Assembly: GCA_050486445.1 (NCBI GenBank)
Contig: JBJHDH010000037.1
Location: 1 to 27,700, forward strand
Direction: 5' to 3'
DNA: 27,700 nucleotides
DNA from: Euryhalocaulis sp050486445
Lineage (GTDB): Bacteria > Pseudomonadota > Alphaproteobacteria > Caulobacterales > Maricaulaceae
The notes under the pieces: model-generated
Told to the model about the DNA's origin: nothing
Databases searched by the model: none
What the model saw: the letters and a program-made list of their open reading frames with translations, nothing else
Made by a program: the position numbers and the translations under genes
Shown here: positions 1-7,588 of the stretch, piece by piece
Position numbering within the stretch: the stretch's first letter is position 1
Layout of the letters: each line of letters opens with the position of its first letter

Positions 1-272
1 TTCGCCTCGGCAAGGGTGATCTGCGCCGACTCGTTCTCCAGCTGGTCGTCCTCGACCACGGTAACGCGCCGGACAATGCGCAGGCCGCCGGTCTGCGCGT
101 CGATATCCGCGTCGATGTCCAGCTCCGCGCCATAGCGCGAGCGTGCCGCCTTTTCGATCGCCTCCTCAATCGCCTGGAGCACCAGCTCCTCGTCGATCGA
201 TTTCTCCGCCGCGACCGCGCGCGCGATCTGCAACAGTTCCAGCCGGTTGGCGCTGACGCCGGTGACGCTCAT
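1..272 (-). CDS. nusA: Transcription termination/antitermination factor NusA, N-terminal part (cut by window edge)
   Basis: NusA binds RNA polymerase and modulates pausing, termination and antitermination. Only the first 90 codons are present; the gene runs off the left edge. The minus-strand reading starts at ATG 272, opens with MSVTGVSANRLELLQIARAV and continues with a helical stretch (AEKSIDEELVLQAIEEAIEKA) and R-Y-G, typical of the NusA N-terminal polymerase-binding domain. The S1 and KH domains would lie outside the window. The start is 4 nt after the rimP stop codon, so the two are co-transcribed, as is usual for rimP-nusA. Identity is supported by both the protein start and the neighbour. 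Confidence 0.9.
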   Translation of the reverse strand, partial: MSVTGVSANRLELLQIARAVAAEKSIDEELVLQAIEEAIEKAARSRYGAELDIDADIDAQTGGLRIVRRVTVVEDDQLENESAQITLAEA

Positions 273-276
273 CGTC

Positions 277-813
277 TCATTGCTCCGCACTCTCCGTTTG
301 CGCCGCGCCGGATCCTCTCCGGCGCAGGCTTTCCTCAATCAGCGCATCGCTCATCACGAGCTTTGCGTCCGTGATCCAGTCGAACGGGACAAGGGCCGTC
401 TGGTCCTCGCCCTTCAGGTCGATGGCGACGTTCCCGTCATCTGTTCCGGCCAGCATGCCGGTGAAGCGCTTGCGTCCCTCCACCAGCCGGTCCAGTTCCA
501 GCTTCGCCTCATGGCCCCGCCAGTCGTCGAAATGGCGCAGGGCGGTCAGCGGCCGGTCGATGCCGGGCGAAGAGATTTCCAGCGCCCATTCATCGGCGAA
601 CGGATCCTCTACATCCAGCACGGCCGACAGCGCGCGGGACAGGCGGGCGCAGTCGTCCACATCCATATTGCCGTCGGCGCGCTGCGCCATGATCTGCAGC
701 CGCTTCGATTTGCCGCCCATCACGCGCAGCCGCACCACCTCATAGCCGAGATCTTCGGCGATGGGGTCCGCGATCTCGAGAATTCGCGTCTCGTTGGCGG
801 TCTTGGCGCGCAT
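277..813 (-). CDS. rimP: Ribosome maturation factor RimP
   Basis: RimP is a cytoplasmic factor needed for 30S subunit maturation. The 178-residue reading has the two-domain layout of the family: an N-terminal alpha/beta domain (IADPIAEDLGYEVVRLRVMG, then MDVDDCARLSRALSAVLD near residues 50-70, EISSPGIDRPL near 80-90) and a C-terminal SH3-like domain (LKGEDQTALVPFDWITDAKL). The SPGIDRPL motif is a strong signature. The C-terminal tail is short and low in complexity. It lies 4 nt upstream of nusA. A promoter at 921-949 and an intrinsic terminator at 851-885 precede it, which suggests conditional read-through into the operon. No strong Shine-Dalgarno sequence sits directly before the ATG at 813. 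Confidence 0.95.
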   Translation of the reverse strand: MRAKTANETRILEIADPIAEDLGYEVVRLRVMGGKSKRLQIMAQRADGNMDVDDCARLSRALSAVLDVEDPFADEWALEISSPGIDRPLTALRHFDDWRGHEAKLELDRLVEGRKRFTGMLAGTDDGNVAIDLKGEDQTALVPFDWITDAKLVMSDALIEESLRRRGSGAAQTESAEQ

Positions 814-850
814 GGCGCGGTCCGGCTCTTTCCTCTGCCTGGCGCCGGAA

Positions 851-885
851 ACAAAAAGAGCGCCGGCCCCGGGGCCGCCGCTCTT
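851..885 (-). terminator. Intrinsic terminator before rimP (possible attenuator)
   Basis: Read on the minus strand, a 15-bp arm (aagagcggcggcccc) pairs with ggggccggcgctctt with a single mismatch, and is followed by a T-rich run (ctctttttgttt). This is a canonical Rho-independent terminator oriented to stop leftward transcription. It ends trmB transcripts but also lies between the apparent rimP promoter (921-949) and the rimP start at 813. Confidence 0.85.
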
Positions 886-920
886 AACGTCATCGACGTC
901 AGTGCGTGTCTGTTGCGTTC

Positions 921-949
921 TCTATACGCCTTTGCGCGCCAGGGCGCAA
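921..949 (-). promoter_or_regulatory. Putative housekeeping promoter for rimP-nusA
   Basis: On the minus strand a TTGCGC (-35, positions 949-944) and a TATAGA (-10, positions 926-921) are separated by exactly 17 bp. The predicted start would be near 914, giving a leader of about 100 nt that contains the terminator hairpin at 885-851. The call rests on consensus match only. Confidence 0.55.
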
Positions 950-1005
950 TTGGTTTGGACTGCGCCGCGGCGGCCACAATATCCGCATCGCCCGAACGGC
1001 GCGCT

Positions 1006-1680
1006 TCAGACGCGCACGAAATCGTAAAAGACCGGCCGCGCATCGCCCAGGCGCTTTTCCTCATAGCGCGTGGTGACATGATCGTCCGCCGGGATGCGCC
1101 AGTCATCGGCGCGCTGCGCGGTCCAGGAAAGGCGCGCTTCCCGCGCGAACCGCTCAATCGCCCAGTCCTGATACGAGGCGACGTCGGTGGCGAAGCGCAG
1201 CCGCCCGCCGGGCGCCAGCACGCGCGCGCATTGCGCGACAAATGCGTCCGTGACGATGCGGCGTTTCCAGTGCCGGGTTTTGGGCCACGGGTCGGGGAAC
1301 AGGATATAGATGCGGCCGAGCGACGCCCCGGCGATGCGCTCAACAAGATCGCGCGCATCGCCGCGATGCAGGCGCACATTGGTCAGGCCTTCATCGTCGA
1401 TGGCGGCCAGCATTTTCGCCATGCCGTCCAGATAGGGCTCCACCCCGATAAAGCCGGTCGCGGGATGGGTCCGCGCCAGCGCCGCCAGATGCTCGCCGCC
1501 GCCAAAGCCGATCTCCAGCCAGACTTCGCTCTTGCCGGGAAACAGATCGCGCGGGTCGAGCGGTCCGTCCGGGATTTCGAGTTTCGGCAAAAGCTCCGCC
1601 GCCAGACGCTCGCGCCGCGCGCTGAGGGCGTGGCTGTGCGAACGTCCATAGAGCCGGTATTTCGGCGGGGTCTCGGTCAT
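1006..1680 (-). CDS. trmB: tRNA (guanine-N7-)-methyltransferase TrmB
   Basis: TrmB uses S-adenosylmethionine to form m7G46 in the tRNA variable loop. From ATG 1680 the product is 224 residues. Visible motifs are the SAM-binding loop EIGFGGGEH (56-64), the acidic EPYLDGM (81-87), the family signature FPDPWPKTRHWKRR (128-141) and the C-terminal TRYEEKR. A reading from 1740 is open but would begin inside the metK terminator hairpin (1708-1733), so the ATG at 1680 is preferred. metK, the maker of its cofactor, is directly upstream but separated by that terminator. The trmB transcript would end at the hairpin 885-851. Confidence 0.95.
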   Translation of the reverse strand: MTETPPKYRLYGRSHSHALSARRERLAAELLPKLEIPDGPLDPRDLFPGKSEVWLEIGFGGGEHLAALARTHPATGFIGVEPYLDGMAKMLAAIDDEGLTNVRLHRGDARDLVERIAGASLGRIYILFPDPWPKTRHWKRRIVTDAFVAQCARVLAPGGRLRFATDVASYQDWAIERFAREARLSWTAQRADDWRIPADDHVTTRYEEKRLGDARPVFYDFVRV

Positions 1681-1706
1681 GGGTTTCGGGCCTTTATACC
1701 AAACAC

Positions 1707-1733
1707 AAAGGGCGCCCGTTTCCGGGCGCCCTT
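1707..1733 (-). terminator. Intrinsic terminator downstream of metK
   Basis: An 11-bp perfect stem (aagggcgcccg / cgggcgccctt, 1708-1718 and 1723-1733) with a 4-nt loop is followed, on the minus strand, by a T-rich tail (ctttgtgtttgg). It lies between the metK stop and the trmB start. Confidence 0.75.
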
Positions 1734-1756
1734 CGCACATGGAATGAACGCGCCGG

Positions 1757-2923
1757 TCAGAACTGGCGCTTCAGCTCGTCGGCCAGGTCCGTTTTCTCCC
1801 AGGAGAAGCTGCCATCGGCGTCAGGCGTCCGGCCGAAATGGCCATAGGCCGCGGTGCGGGCATAGATCGGCCGGTTGAGACCCAGATGCTCGCGGATCGC
1901 GCGCGGGGTGCAGCCGCCCACCAGCTCGGGCAGGATTTTCTCCAGCTTCGCCGGGTCGGCGTTCCCGGTGCCGTGCAGATCGACATAGAAGCTCAGCGGC
2001 TTCGACACGCCGATGGCGTAGCCGAGCTGGATCGTGCATTTGCCAGCCAGACCCGCGGCGACGACGTTTTTTGCCAGATAGCGCGAGATATAGGCGGCGG
2101 AGCGGTCCACTTTCGTCGGATCCTTGCCGGAGAACGCGCCGCCGCCATGCGGGGCCGCGCCGCCATAGGTGTCGACGATGATCTTGCGCCCGGTCAGGCC
2201 GCAATCGCCATCCGGCCCGCCAATCACGAAATTGCCCGTCGGATTGACGTGCCATTCGGTTTCGGCGGTGATGAAGTCTTCCGGCAGAACCTTGCGGATA
2301 TAGGGCTCGACGATGTCGCGGATGTCGGCGGGGGTGAGGCCTTCCTTGTGCTGGGTGCTGAGCACGATGGAGGTCGCCTTCACTGGCCTGCCGTTTTCAT
2401 AGAGCAGGGTGACCTGGCTCTTGGAGTCCGGCTCCAGACCCTTTTCCTTGCCCGATTTGCGGACCTCGGCCAGCACCTTCAGGATATTGTGCGAATATTG
2501 CAGCGTCGCCGGCATCAGTTCCGGCGTCTCGTCGGTGGCGTAGCCGAACATGATGCCCTGATCGCCGGCGCCCTCGTCCTTGTTGCCGGCGGAATCGACG
2601 CCCATGGCGATGTCGGCCGACTGGGCGTGCAGATGGCAGGCATATTCGGCCGTGGCCCAGTGAAAGCCGTGCTGCTCGTAGCCGATATCCTTCACCGCGG
2701 CGCGGATTTTCTCTTCCAGCCCGTCAATAACGTCGCCGGGGCCGCGCACCTCGCCGCCAAGGATAATGCGCTGGGTGGTGACCATGGTTTCGCAGGCCAC
2801 GCGCGCGACCGGGTCGGCCGCCAGAAAGGCGTCCACGACGGTGTCGGAAATGCGGTCCGACACCTTGTCGGGGTGGCCTTCGGAAACGCTTTCGCTGGTG
2901 AACAGATAGGACGTGCGGCTCAT
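1757..2923 (-). CDS. metK: S-adenosylmethionine synthetase MetK
   Basis: MetK condenses methionine with ATP to give S-adenosylmethionine. The 388-residue protein has the normal family length and its hallmarks: HPDK (17-20) near the N-terminus, the GAGDQG nucleotide motif (118-123), the glycine-rich GGGAFSGKD phosphate-binding loop (260-268) followed by KVDRSAAY, and the C-terminal FSWEKTD. The ATG at 2923 has an upstream GGAG at suitable distance. It follows an XRE regulator gene by 106 nt; that spacer shows no clear SAM-responsive riboswitch fold by eye. The transcript ends at the terminator 1733-1707. Confidence 0.97.
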   Translation of the reverse strand: MSRTSYLFTSESVSEGHPDKVSDRISDTVVDAFLAADPVARVACETMVTTQRIILGGEVRGPGDVIDGLEEKIRAAVKDIGYEQHGFHWATAEYACHLHAQSADIAMGVDSAGNKDEGAGDQGIMFGYATDETPELMPATLQYSHNILKVLAEVRKSGKEKGLEPDSKSQVTLLYENGRPVKATSIVLSTQHKEGLTPADIRDIVEPYIRKVLPEDFITAETEWHVNPTGNFVIGGPDGDCGLTGRKIIVDTYGGAAPHGGGAFSGKDPTKVDRSAAYISRYLAKNVVAAGLAGKCTIQLGYAIGVSKPLSFYVDLHGTGNADPAKLEKILPELVGGCTPRAIREHLGLNRPIYARTAAYGHFGRTPDADGSFSWEKTDLADELKRQF

Positions 2924-3029
2924 GGACGGCTCCGGGTGTTACGGAATTTCAGGCGAATGCCGGGCCTCCCCCGCCCGACGGGCGCGGACGAAAGCCTATC
3001 CTGACGCCAATGACAAGGCCGGGGGGCGG

Positions 3030-3458
3030 CTAGGAAGCGTTCCCGGAACCGGGCGCCGGCTGGGTTGCGGCCAATGCGCGCACCAGTTCCAGCACGCGGC
3101 GGCGCACCTGCGGATCGGTGATCTGGCCAAACGCGCTGGCCAGCGCCACGCCTTCGGGGCTGGCGATAAAGTCGTAAATCAGCGGCGTCTGGTCGTCCTC
3201 GGCGAAGCCTGTGGGCGCCTCGCCCGCCACGGCCAGGCCTTCGAAGAAATAACCGACCGGAACCTGGAGAACCTGCGCGGTCCGCCACAGCCGGCTGGCG
3301 CCGATCCGGTTCGCGCCCCGTTCATATTTCTGCACCTGCTGGAAGGTCACGCCGAGCGCCTCGCCCAGCATTTCCTGGCTCATTTTCAGCATTTTCCGGC
3401 GCAAACGCACGCGAGCGCCGACATGCCGGTCAATGGGATTGGGTTCGTTGTCGTCCAC
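3030..3458 (-). CDS. XRE-family helix-turn-helix transcriptional regulator next to metK
   Basis: This is a DNA-binding regulator of unknown target. From GTG 3458 the product is 142 residues. The N-terminal Cro/CI-type HTH is clear: GARVRLRRKMLKMSQEMLGE (helices 1-2), LGVTFQQVQKYERGANRIGA (recognition helix QVQKYERG), then a linker into an acidic, alanine-rich C-terminal part (residues about 70-142) that I cannot assign. An upstream TTG at 3491 would also work, but the GTG has an AAGAGA at SD distance and gives the usual start of this alphaproteobacterial family (DDNEPNPIDRHVG). It lies 39 nt after lnt and 106 nt before metK, so it is probably co-transcribed with lnt. A role in methyl metabolism is only a guess from position. 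Confidence 0.88.
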   Translation of the reverse strand: MDDNEPNPIDRHVGARVRLRRKMLKMSQEMLGEALGVTFQQVQKYERGANRIGASRLWRTAQVLQVPVGYFFEGLAVAGEAPTGFAEDDQTPLIYDFIASPEGVALASAFGQITDPQVRRRVLELVRALAATQPAPGSGNAS

Positions 3459-3497
3459 GTCTGTTCTCTTTTGGCCCCTCTGGGGGCGCAATCGGGG

Positions 3498-5177
3498 TCA
3501 AGAACGCCGCTTCGTCAAGGGGTTGCGCGGCAGGATGGCGGACCGTCCCGCTGCAACCGCCAACAAGACCACTAGAAGCAAAAGCGGGGCCAGATCGCCG
3601 TAACGGCTGTAAAAAGTCGCCGGCGCGGCCACGGGAAGCGCCGTATCCAGTACGCCCGGCCTGTCGGGGGCAAGTTCGGCGCGCACCCGGCCCCAGGCGT
3701 CGATGGCGCCCGAAATTCCGCCTGAAGCGGCGCGGATGACGGGCAGGCCTTCCTCGATGGCGCGGAACCGGGCCTGGGCGAAATGCTGGCGCGGCCCGGC
3801 CGTTGGCCCGAACCATGAATCGTTGGAGACATTGAGCATCCATTGCGGACGCTCCGTCCCGCGCGGGATGAAGCGCGGGAAGATGATTTCGTAGCAGATC
3901 AAGGGCGCAAAGACCGGGGCCAGGGCCGTCTCCAGCACCATTTGCCCCGCGCCGGGCGTGAAGCCCGCCACCACATTGGGGATGCGCAGGCCCAGCCGGC
4001 CAAGCAGCGCCTCGCCCGGCAGGAACTCGCCGAACGGCACCAGCTTCACCTTGTCATAGAGCGCGGCGATGCGCGGCGCGCCGCCATCGGCGAAATCCAG
4101 CATGGCTAGCGAATTGCGGTAATTTTCCTCCCGGGCGTCGCCGCCTGCCTCGCGCCGGTAGAGACCTGTGGCCAGCGCCGCGCGGCCCGACAAAAGCTCA
4201 GTCAGAAGCGCCAGCGTCTCGCCGTCCTCCAGCAGCAGGGTCGGCAGCGCCGCCTCGGGCCAGACCACCAGATCGACATGTTCCAGATCGGGCGCGGCGG
4301 TGAGATCGAGATAGATGTCGCGCACCAGACCCCGGTTCTCGGCGATCCATTTTTCGTCCTGCGGCACGGCGGCCTGCACGATGCGCAGGCGCAGATCGGT
4401 CAAGGCCGGATCGGCGGTTCCCAGCCGGCCAAGCCCGGCGCCGAACAGGATGGCGAGCGCGGCGAAACCGGCGGCGGCCGGGACATGGCGCGTCCAGGCG
4501 CGCCCGCCGCCGCGCGTGGGTCCGGCCAGCGCTGCGGGCGCGGCGAAGGCGAACAGCGTAATAAGACTCAGTCCGTAAAGCCCGATCCAGGCGGCGGACT
4601 GGGCGACAGGCTGGCCGGCGGGCCAGACCAGCCCGGCCATCTGCCAGGGAAAGCCGGTCAGGATATGGCCGCGCAGATATTCGAAAATGAAAAACGCGGC
4701 GGCGAAGGCGGCGATGCGCCGCGGCGATTCCGGCCACCATGCGGCGCAAAGCGCGCCCGCCGCGGCCCAGAACAGCGCCAGCCCCGCCGGCAGCAGCGTC
4801 ACCGCCAACGGGATCAGGGGATAGAAGTCCGGTCCGCGCGCGATAAAGGCGTTGGCCACCCACCAGACGCCGGCGGCGAACCAGCCAAAGCCGAACGCCC
4901 AGGCGCGGAACGCCATCGCACGCGCCGGCCGCTTTTGCGCCGCCCCGCCGTCGAGCAGCCAGACAAGGCCGGTCAGGCTGACAATCAGAACCGGCCAGAG
5001 ATTGAAGGGCGGCTGGGCCAGCACGCCGAACGCGCCCAGCCCGAACGCCAGCAGTCCGGCGCGCGCCGGCGAAAGGGCCATAACCCGCGCACGCGCGCGC
5101 GTGAACACGCCGGCCTCCGCGCCCGTGCGCGCGCCTGCGCTGGCCATGCTCATTCGCGTGCGGGATTCATGGCGCAC
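3498..5177 (-). CDS. lnt: Apolipoprotein N-acyltransferase Lnt
   Basis: Lnt is an inner-membrane enzyme that adds the third acyl chain to lipoproteins. The 559-residue protein has an N-terminal membrane region of several hydrophobic segments (about 38-250, including FGVLAQPPFNLWPVL and FEYLRGHILTGFPW) and a C-terminal periplasmic nitrilase domain. The catalytic triad is visible as E308 in WPEAALP, a lysine in YDKVKLVPFGEF (K376 probable) and C428 in ICYEIIFP. LNVSNDSWFG (448-457) is also diagnostic. The longest reading uses GTG 5177, one base after the corC-like stop; an ATG at 5153 (M9) is an alternative start. It is part of the ybeY-corC-lnt series, and it matches the lipoprotein-type product encoded at 21192. 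Confidence 0.95.
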   Translation of the reverse strand: MRHESRTRMSMASAGARTGAEAGVFTRARARVMALSPARAGLLAFGLGAFGVLAQPPFNLWPVLIVSLTGLVWLLDGGAAQKRPARAMAFRAWAFGFGWFAAGVWWVANAFIARGPDFYPLIPLAVTLLPAGLALFWAAAGALCAAWWPESPRRIAAFAAAFFIFEYLRGHILTGFPWQMAGLVWPAGQPVAQSAAWIGLYGLSLITLFAFAAPAALAGPTRGGGRAWTRHVPAAAGFAALAILFGAGLGRLGTADPALTDLRLRIVQAAVPQDEKWIAENRGLVRDIYLDLTAAPDLEHVDLVVWPEAALPTLLLEDGETLALLTELLSGRAALATGLYRREAGGDAREENYRNSLAMLDFADGGAPRIAALYDKVKLVPFGEFLPGEALLGRLGLRIPNVVAGFTPGAGQMVLETALAPVFAPLICYEIIFPRFIPRGTERPQWMLNVSNDSWFGPTAGPRQHFAQARFRAIEEGLPVIRAASGGISGAIDAWGRVRAELAPDRPGVLDTALPVAAPATFYSRYGDLAPLLLLVVLLAVAAGRSAILPRNPLTKRRS

Positions 5178-5178
5178 C

Positions 5179-6048
5179 TCATGGCGCGGCGGCTATCGCC
5201 GCGGGTCCGGCGGTGCGGCGCACCAGCAGGCGCTTGACGCGCCTTGGATCGGAATCGGTCACCGTGAATTCAAAACCGGAAGGATGCAGCACGGTTTCGC
5301 CGGGCGGCGGCGCGCGGCCGGCGATGGTGAAGACCAGCCCGCCCAGCGTCTCGACGTCCTCCTCTTCCTCTTCCGTCGCGATCTCCTCTCCTACCGCCTG
5401 CTCGAACTCCTCGATGCCGCAGCGTGCGTCGGCTTCCCAGATTCCGGGCGCGCGTGCGCGGATCATGGGGCCTTCTTCCTCGTCGTGCTCGTCCTCGATG
5501 TCGCCGACGATGGGCTCCACCAGATCCTCCAGCGTCACCAGCCCGTCCGTGCCGCCAAACTCGTCCACCACCAGCGCCAGATGGATGCGGCGCGCCTGCA
5601 TCTGGCGCAGCAGATCCAGCACGGGTGCGGAAGGCGGCACATAGAGCACTTCGCGCAGCGTGCTTTCCAGCACGCGCTGTTCGGCAAGATCGGCTGGCCC
5701 GGGCTCGCCGGCGCGGGGCGCCAGCAGCCGGATCAGATCCTTCAGGTGGACCATGCCCAGCGGCTCGTCCAGCGTCTCGCGATAGACAGGCAGGCGCGAA
5801 TGCCCGGCCTCGATAAAGGCGCGCACCGCCTCGCCCAGCGGCGTATCGGCCTTCAAGGCCACGATGTCGGAACGCTGGGTCATGACATCCTCCGCCCGCA
5901 TGCTCTCGAACGCCCGCATGCGCGCAGCCATGTCGTGAAAACTTCGATCCTCGCCATCGGCCGGCGCTTCGGCCGGCTCTTCGGAACGGTCACGACGGAG
6001 AAGCGCGGCGATGCGCGCGGTCATACTCGAACCTGATGTATCAGACAT
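5179..6048 (-). CDS. CBS-domain protein, CorC/HlyC-type
   Basis: The 289-residue product has the layout of the soluble CorC/HlyC family: a low-complexity N-terminus, a tandem CBS pair (from about MRAEDVMTQRSDIVAL near residue 50 through LVVDEFGGTDGLVTLEDLVEPIVGDIEDE near 180-200) and a C-terminal transporter-associated domain (EEDVETLGGLVFTIAGRAPPPGE). Members have been linked to magnesium and cobalt efflux, often through a membrane partner; the exact role here is inferred. There is no membrane segment. It is 5 nt downstream of ybeY and 1 nt upstream of lnt, an arrangement common in proteobacteria. An acidic run of glutamates (EEEEEDVE) precedes the last domain. Confidence 0.9.
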   Translation of the reverse strand: MSDTSGSSMTARIAALLRRDRSEEPAEAPADGEDRSFHDMAARMRAFESMRAEDVMTQRSDIVALKADTPLGEAVRAFIEAGHSRLPVYRETLDEPLGMVHLKDLIRLLAPRAGEPGPADLAEQRVLESTLREVLYVPPSAPVLDLLRQMQARRIHLALVVDEFGGTDGLVTLEDLVEPIVGDIEDEHDEEEGPMIRARAPGIWEADARCGIEEFEQAVGEEIATEEEEEDVETLGGLVFTIAGRAPPPGETVLHPSGFEFTVTDSDPRRVKRLLVRRTAGPAAIAAAP

Positions 6049-6053
6049 GGCGT

Positions 6054-6563
6054 TTAGTCATGGTCGTGGCGGGCCTCCTCGCCCGCATACGGGTCGGCGA
6101 CGCCGATTCCGGCCAGGATGACGCGCTCCAGCGCCTCCATGGCCCTTGCGTCCTCTTCACCTGTTTCGTGATCCAGCCCGTGCAGGTGCAACATGCCGTG
6201 CAGGATCAGATGCGCCGCATGGGCGGCGAAATCCTTGTTCTGCTCCGCCGCCTCGCGCGCACAGACGCCGTAAGCAATGGCGACATCGCCCAGCATTCCA
6301 GTCCGTGGCGGCGCGGGAAAGGCCAGAACATTGGTTGGCGCGTCCTTGCCGCGAAAGCGCGCATTCAGCTCCGCCAGGCGGGAATCATCGGTCAGCAGCA
6401 GAACAACCGCGCCGGGCGCGGCGTGCCGCAGATGCTCCATAACGCCTTCATATAGGGTGCGAAAAAGCCCGTTCCAGTCATCGCCCTGCCGGTCCCATTC
6501 CGGGTCTTCGACGATCACTTCGAGCGCCGCCGGAACCGCGTCTGTGGCAGGCGCGGACATCAT
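6054..6563 (-). CDS. ybeY: Endoribonuclease YbeY
   Basis: YbeY is a single-strand endoribonuclease acting in 16S rRNA 3'-end maturation and 70S quality control. The 169-residue product has the family core: ELNARFRGKDAPTNVLAFP (66-83) and the zinc-binding H-x3-H-x5-H motif with H122, H126 and H132 (LILHGMLHLHGLDH). The start ATG at 6563 overlaps the phoH stop in an ATGA, which implies translational coupling; the second codon is also ATG. It is slightly longer than the E. coli protein because of a short N-terminal extension. phoH-ybeY-corC-lnt is a widely conserved neighbourhood, so identification is firm. Confidence 0.96.
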   Translation of the reverse strand: MMSAPATDAVPAALEVIVEDPEWDRQGDDWNGLFRTLYEGVMEHLRHAAPGAVVLLLTDDSRLAELNARFRGKDAPTNVLAFPAPPRTGMLGDVAIAYGVCAREAAEQNKDFAAHAAHLILHGMLHLHGLDHETGEEDARAMEALERVILAGIGVADPYAGEEARHDHD

Positions 6564-7588
6564 CCCTGTCTCGTCCCTTTCGCCCCTTCGCCCTGCTCGC
6601 GCTCGGCGGCGGCCTCATAGGCGGCGACGATCTGGCTCACCATCGGATGGCGCACGACGTCCGCGCGGGTGAACCGGACCACCCGCATGCCCCGTATATC
6701 CTGAAGGATATCGAGGGCGTGGGAAAGTCCGCTATGCGTATGGGCGGGCAGGTCCACCTGGCTGGGGTCGCCCGTCACCACCATGCGCGCGCCCTGACCG
6801 ATCCGGGTCAGCACCATTTTCATCTGGCCGATCGTGGCGTTCTGCGCCTCGTCGACAATGACATAGGCGTTGGAAAGCGTGCGGCCGCGCATAAAGGCCA
6901 GCGGCGCCACTTCGATCTCGCCCAGCGCCCGGCGCCGGTCCAGCGCCTCGCGGCCCAGAAGATCCTGCAGCGCGTCCCAGATCGGCTGCAGATAGGGGTC
7001 GACCTTTTCCTCCATCGCGCCGGGCAGGAAGCCCAGCCGCTCGCCCGCCTCCACCGCCGGCCGGGCGACCACCAGGCGCGTGACGCGCCCGGCGATCAGT
7101 TCGGACAGGCCATAAGCAACAGCCAGAAAGGTCTTGCCCGTGCCGGCGGGTCCGACGCCGAACACCAGATCGCAGTCGCGCAGCGTCTCAATATAGCTTG
7201 CCTGGGTCGGGGTGCGCGCCGCCACGTTCTGACGCCGCCCGACCATGATGGCGCCAGAGGCCAGAACCCCCGGCTCGCCGCCATGGCTGGCGAAGCGGAT
7301 CGCGGCCTTCACGTCCTCCTCGCCGTCCAGCGCGCCGCGCGCCAGCCGCCCGGCCAGCTCGGCCAGCGCGCGCTTGGCCGCCTCGCGCGCATCCGGCGCG
7401 CCAGTGACGACGATGGCGCCGCCGGGCGCCGCCAGCAGCACGTCGAACGCATCCTCGATCAGCGCCAGCCAGCGGTCATTGGGGCCGGACAGGCCCCTGG
7501 CCGTTTCGGGATCCTCGAAATGCAGGGTCTCGGACGCTTCACGCCGGCGCTTGCGGGCCTCGTCGCCGGGGGGGCGCTGCGGTTTCAT
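6560..7588 (-). CDS. PhoH-family ATPase (PhoH-like protein)
   Basis: A cytoplasmic P-loop ATPase of the PhoH family, thought to act in RNA metabolism with YbeY. The 342-residue product carries Walker A GPAGTGKT (146-153), Walker B VIVDEAQN (243-250) and the downstream VTGDPSQVDLP (271-281) sensor-like motif. The N-terminal 100 residues form the small accessory domain common in alphaproteobacterial members, and the first 20 residues are basic. It overlaps miaB upstream by 4 nt and ybeY downstream by 4 nt. The name phoH is often attached to this gene, but phosphate control is not shown for this lineage. Confidence 0.95.
   Translation of the reverse strand: MKPQRPPGDEARKRRREASETLHFEDPETARGLSGPNDRWLALIEDAFDVLLAAPGGAIVVTGAPDAREAAKRALAELAGRLARGALDGEEDVKAAIRFASHGGEPGVLASGAIMVGRRQNVAARTPTQASYIETLRDCDLVFGVGPAGTGKTFLAVAYGLSELIAGRVTRLVVARPAVEAGERLGFLPGAMEEKVDPYLQPIWDALQDLLGREALDRRRALGEIEVAPLAFMRGRTLSNAYVIVDEAQNATIGQMKMVLTRIGQGARMVVTGDPSQVDLPAHTHSGLSHALDILQDIRGMRVVRFTRADVVRHPMVSQIVAAYEAAAEREQGEGAKGTRQG

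Noticed and set aside
247..1878. 543-codon open frame on the plus strand
   Set aside because: Covers rimP, trmB and the metK end in antisense and crosses two terminators; no domain visible.
2924..3029. SAM-responsive riboswitch upstream of metK
   Set aside because: The 106-nt spacer was read on the minus strand; I could not build the SAM-II, SAM/SAH or SAM-I core from it, so no call is made.
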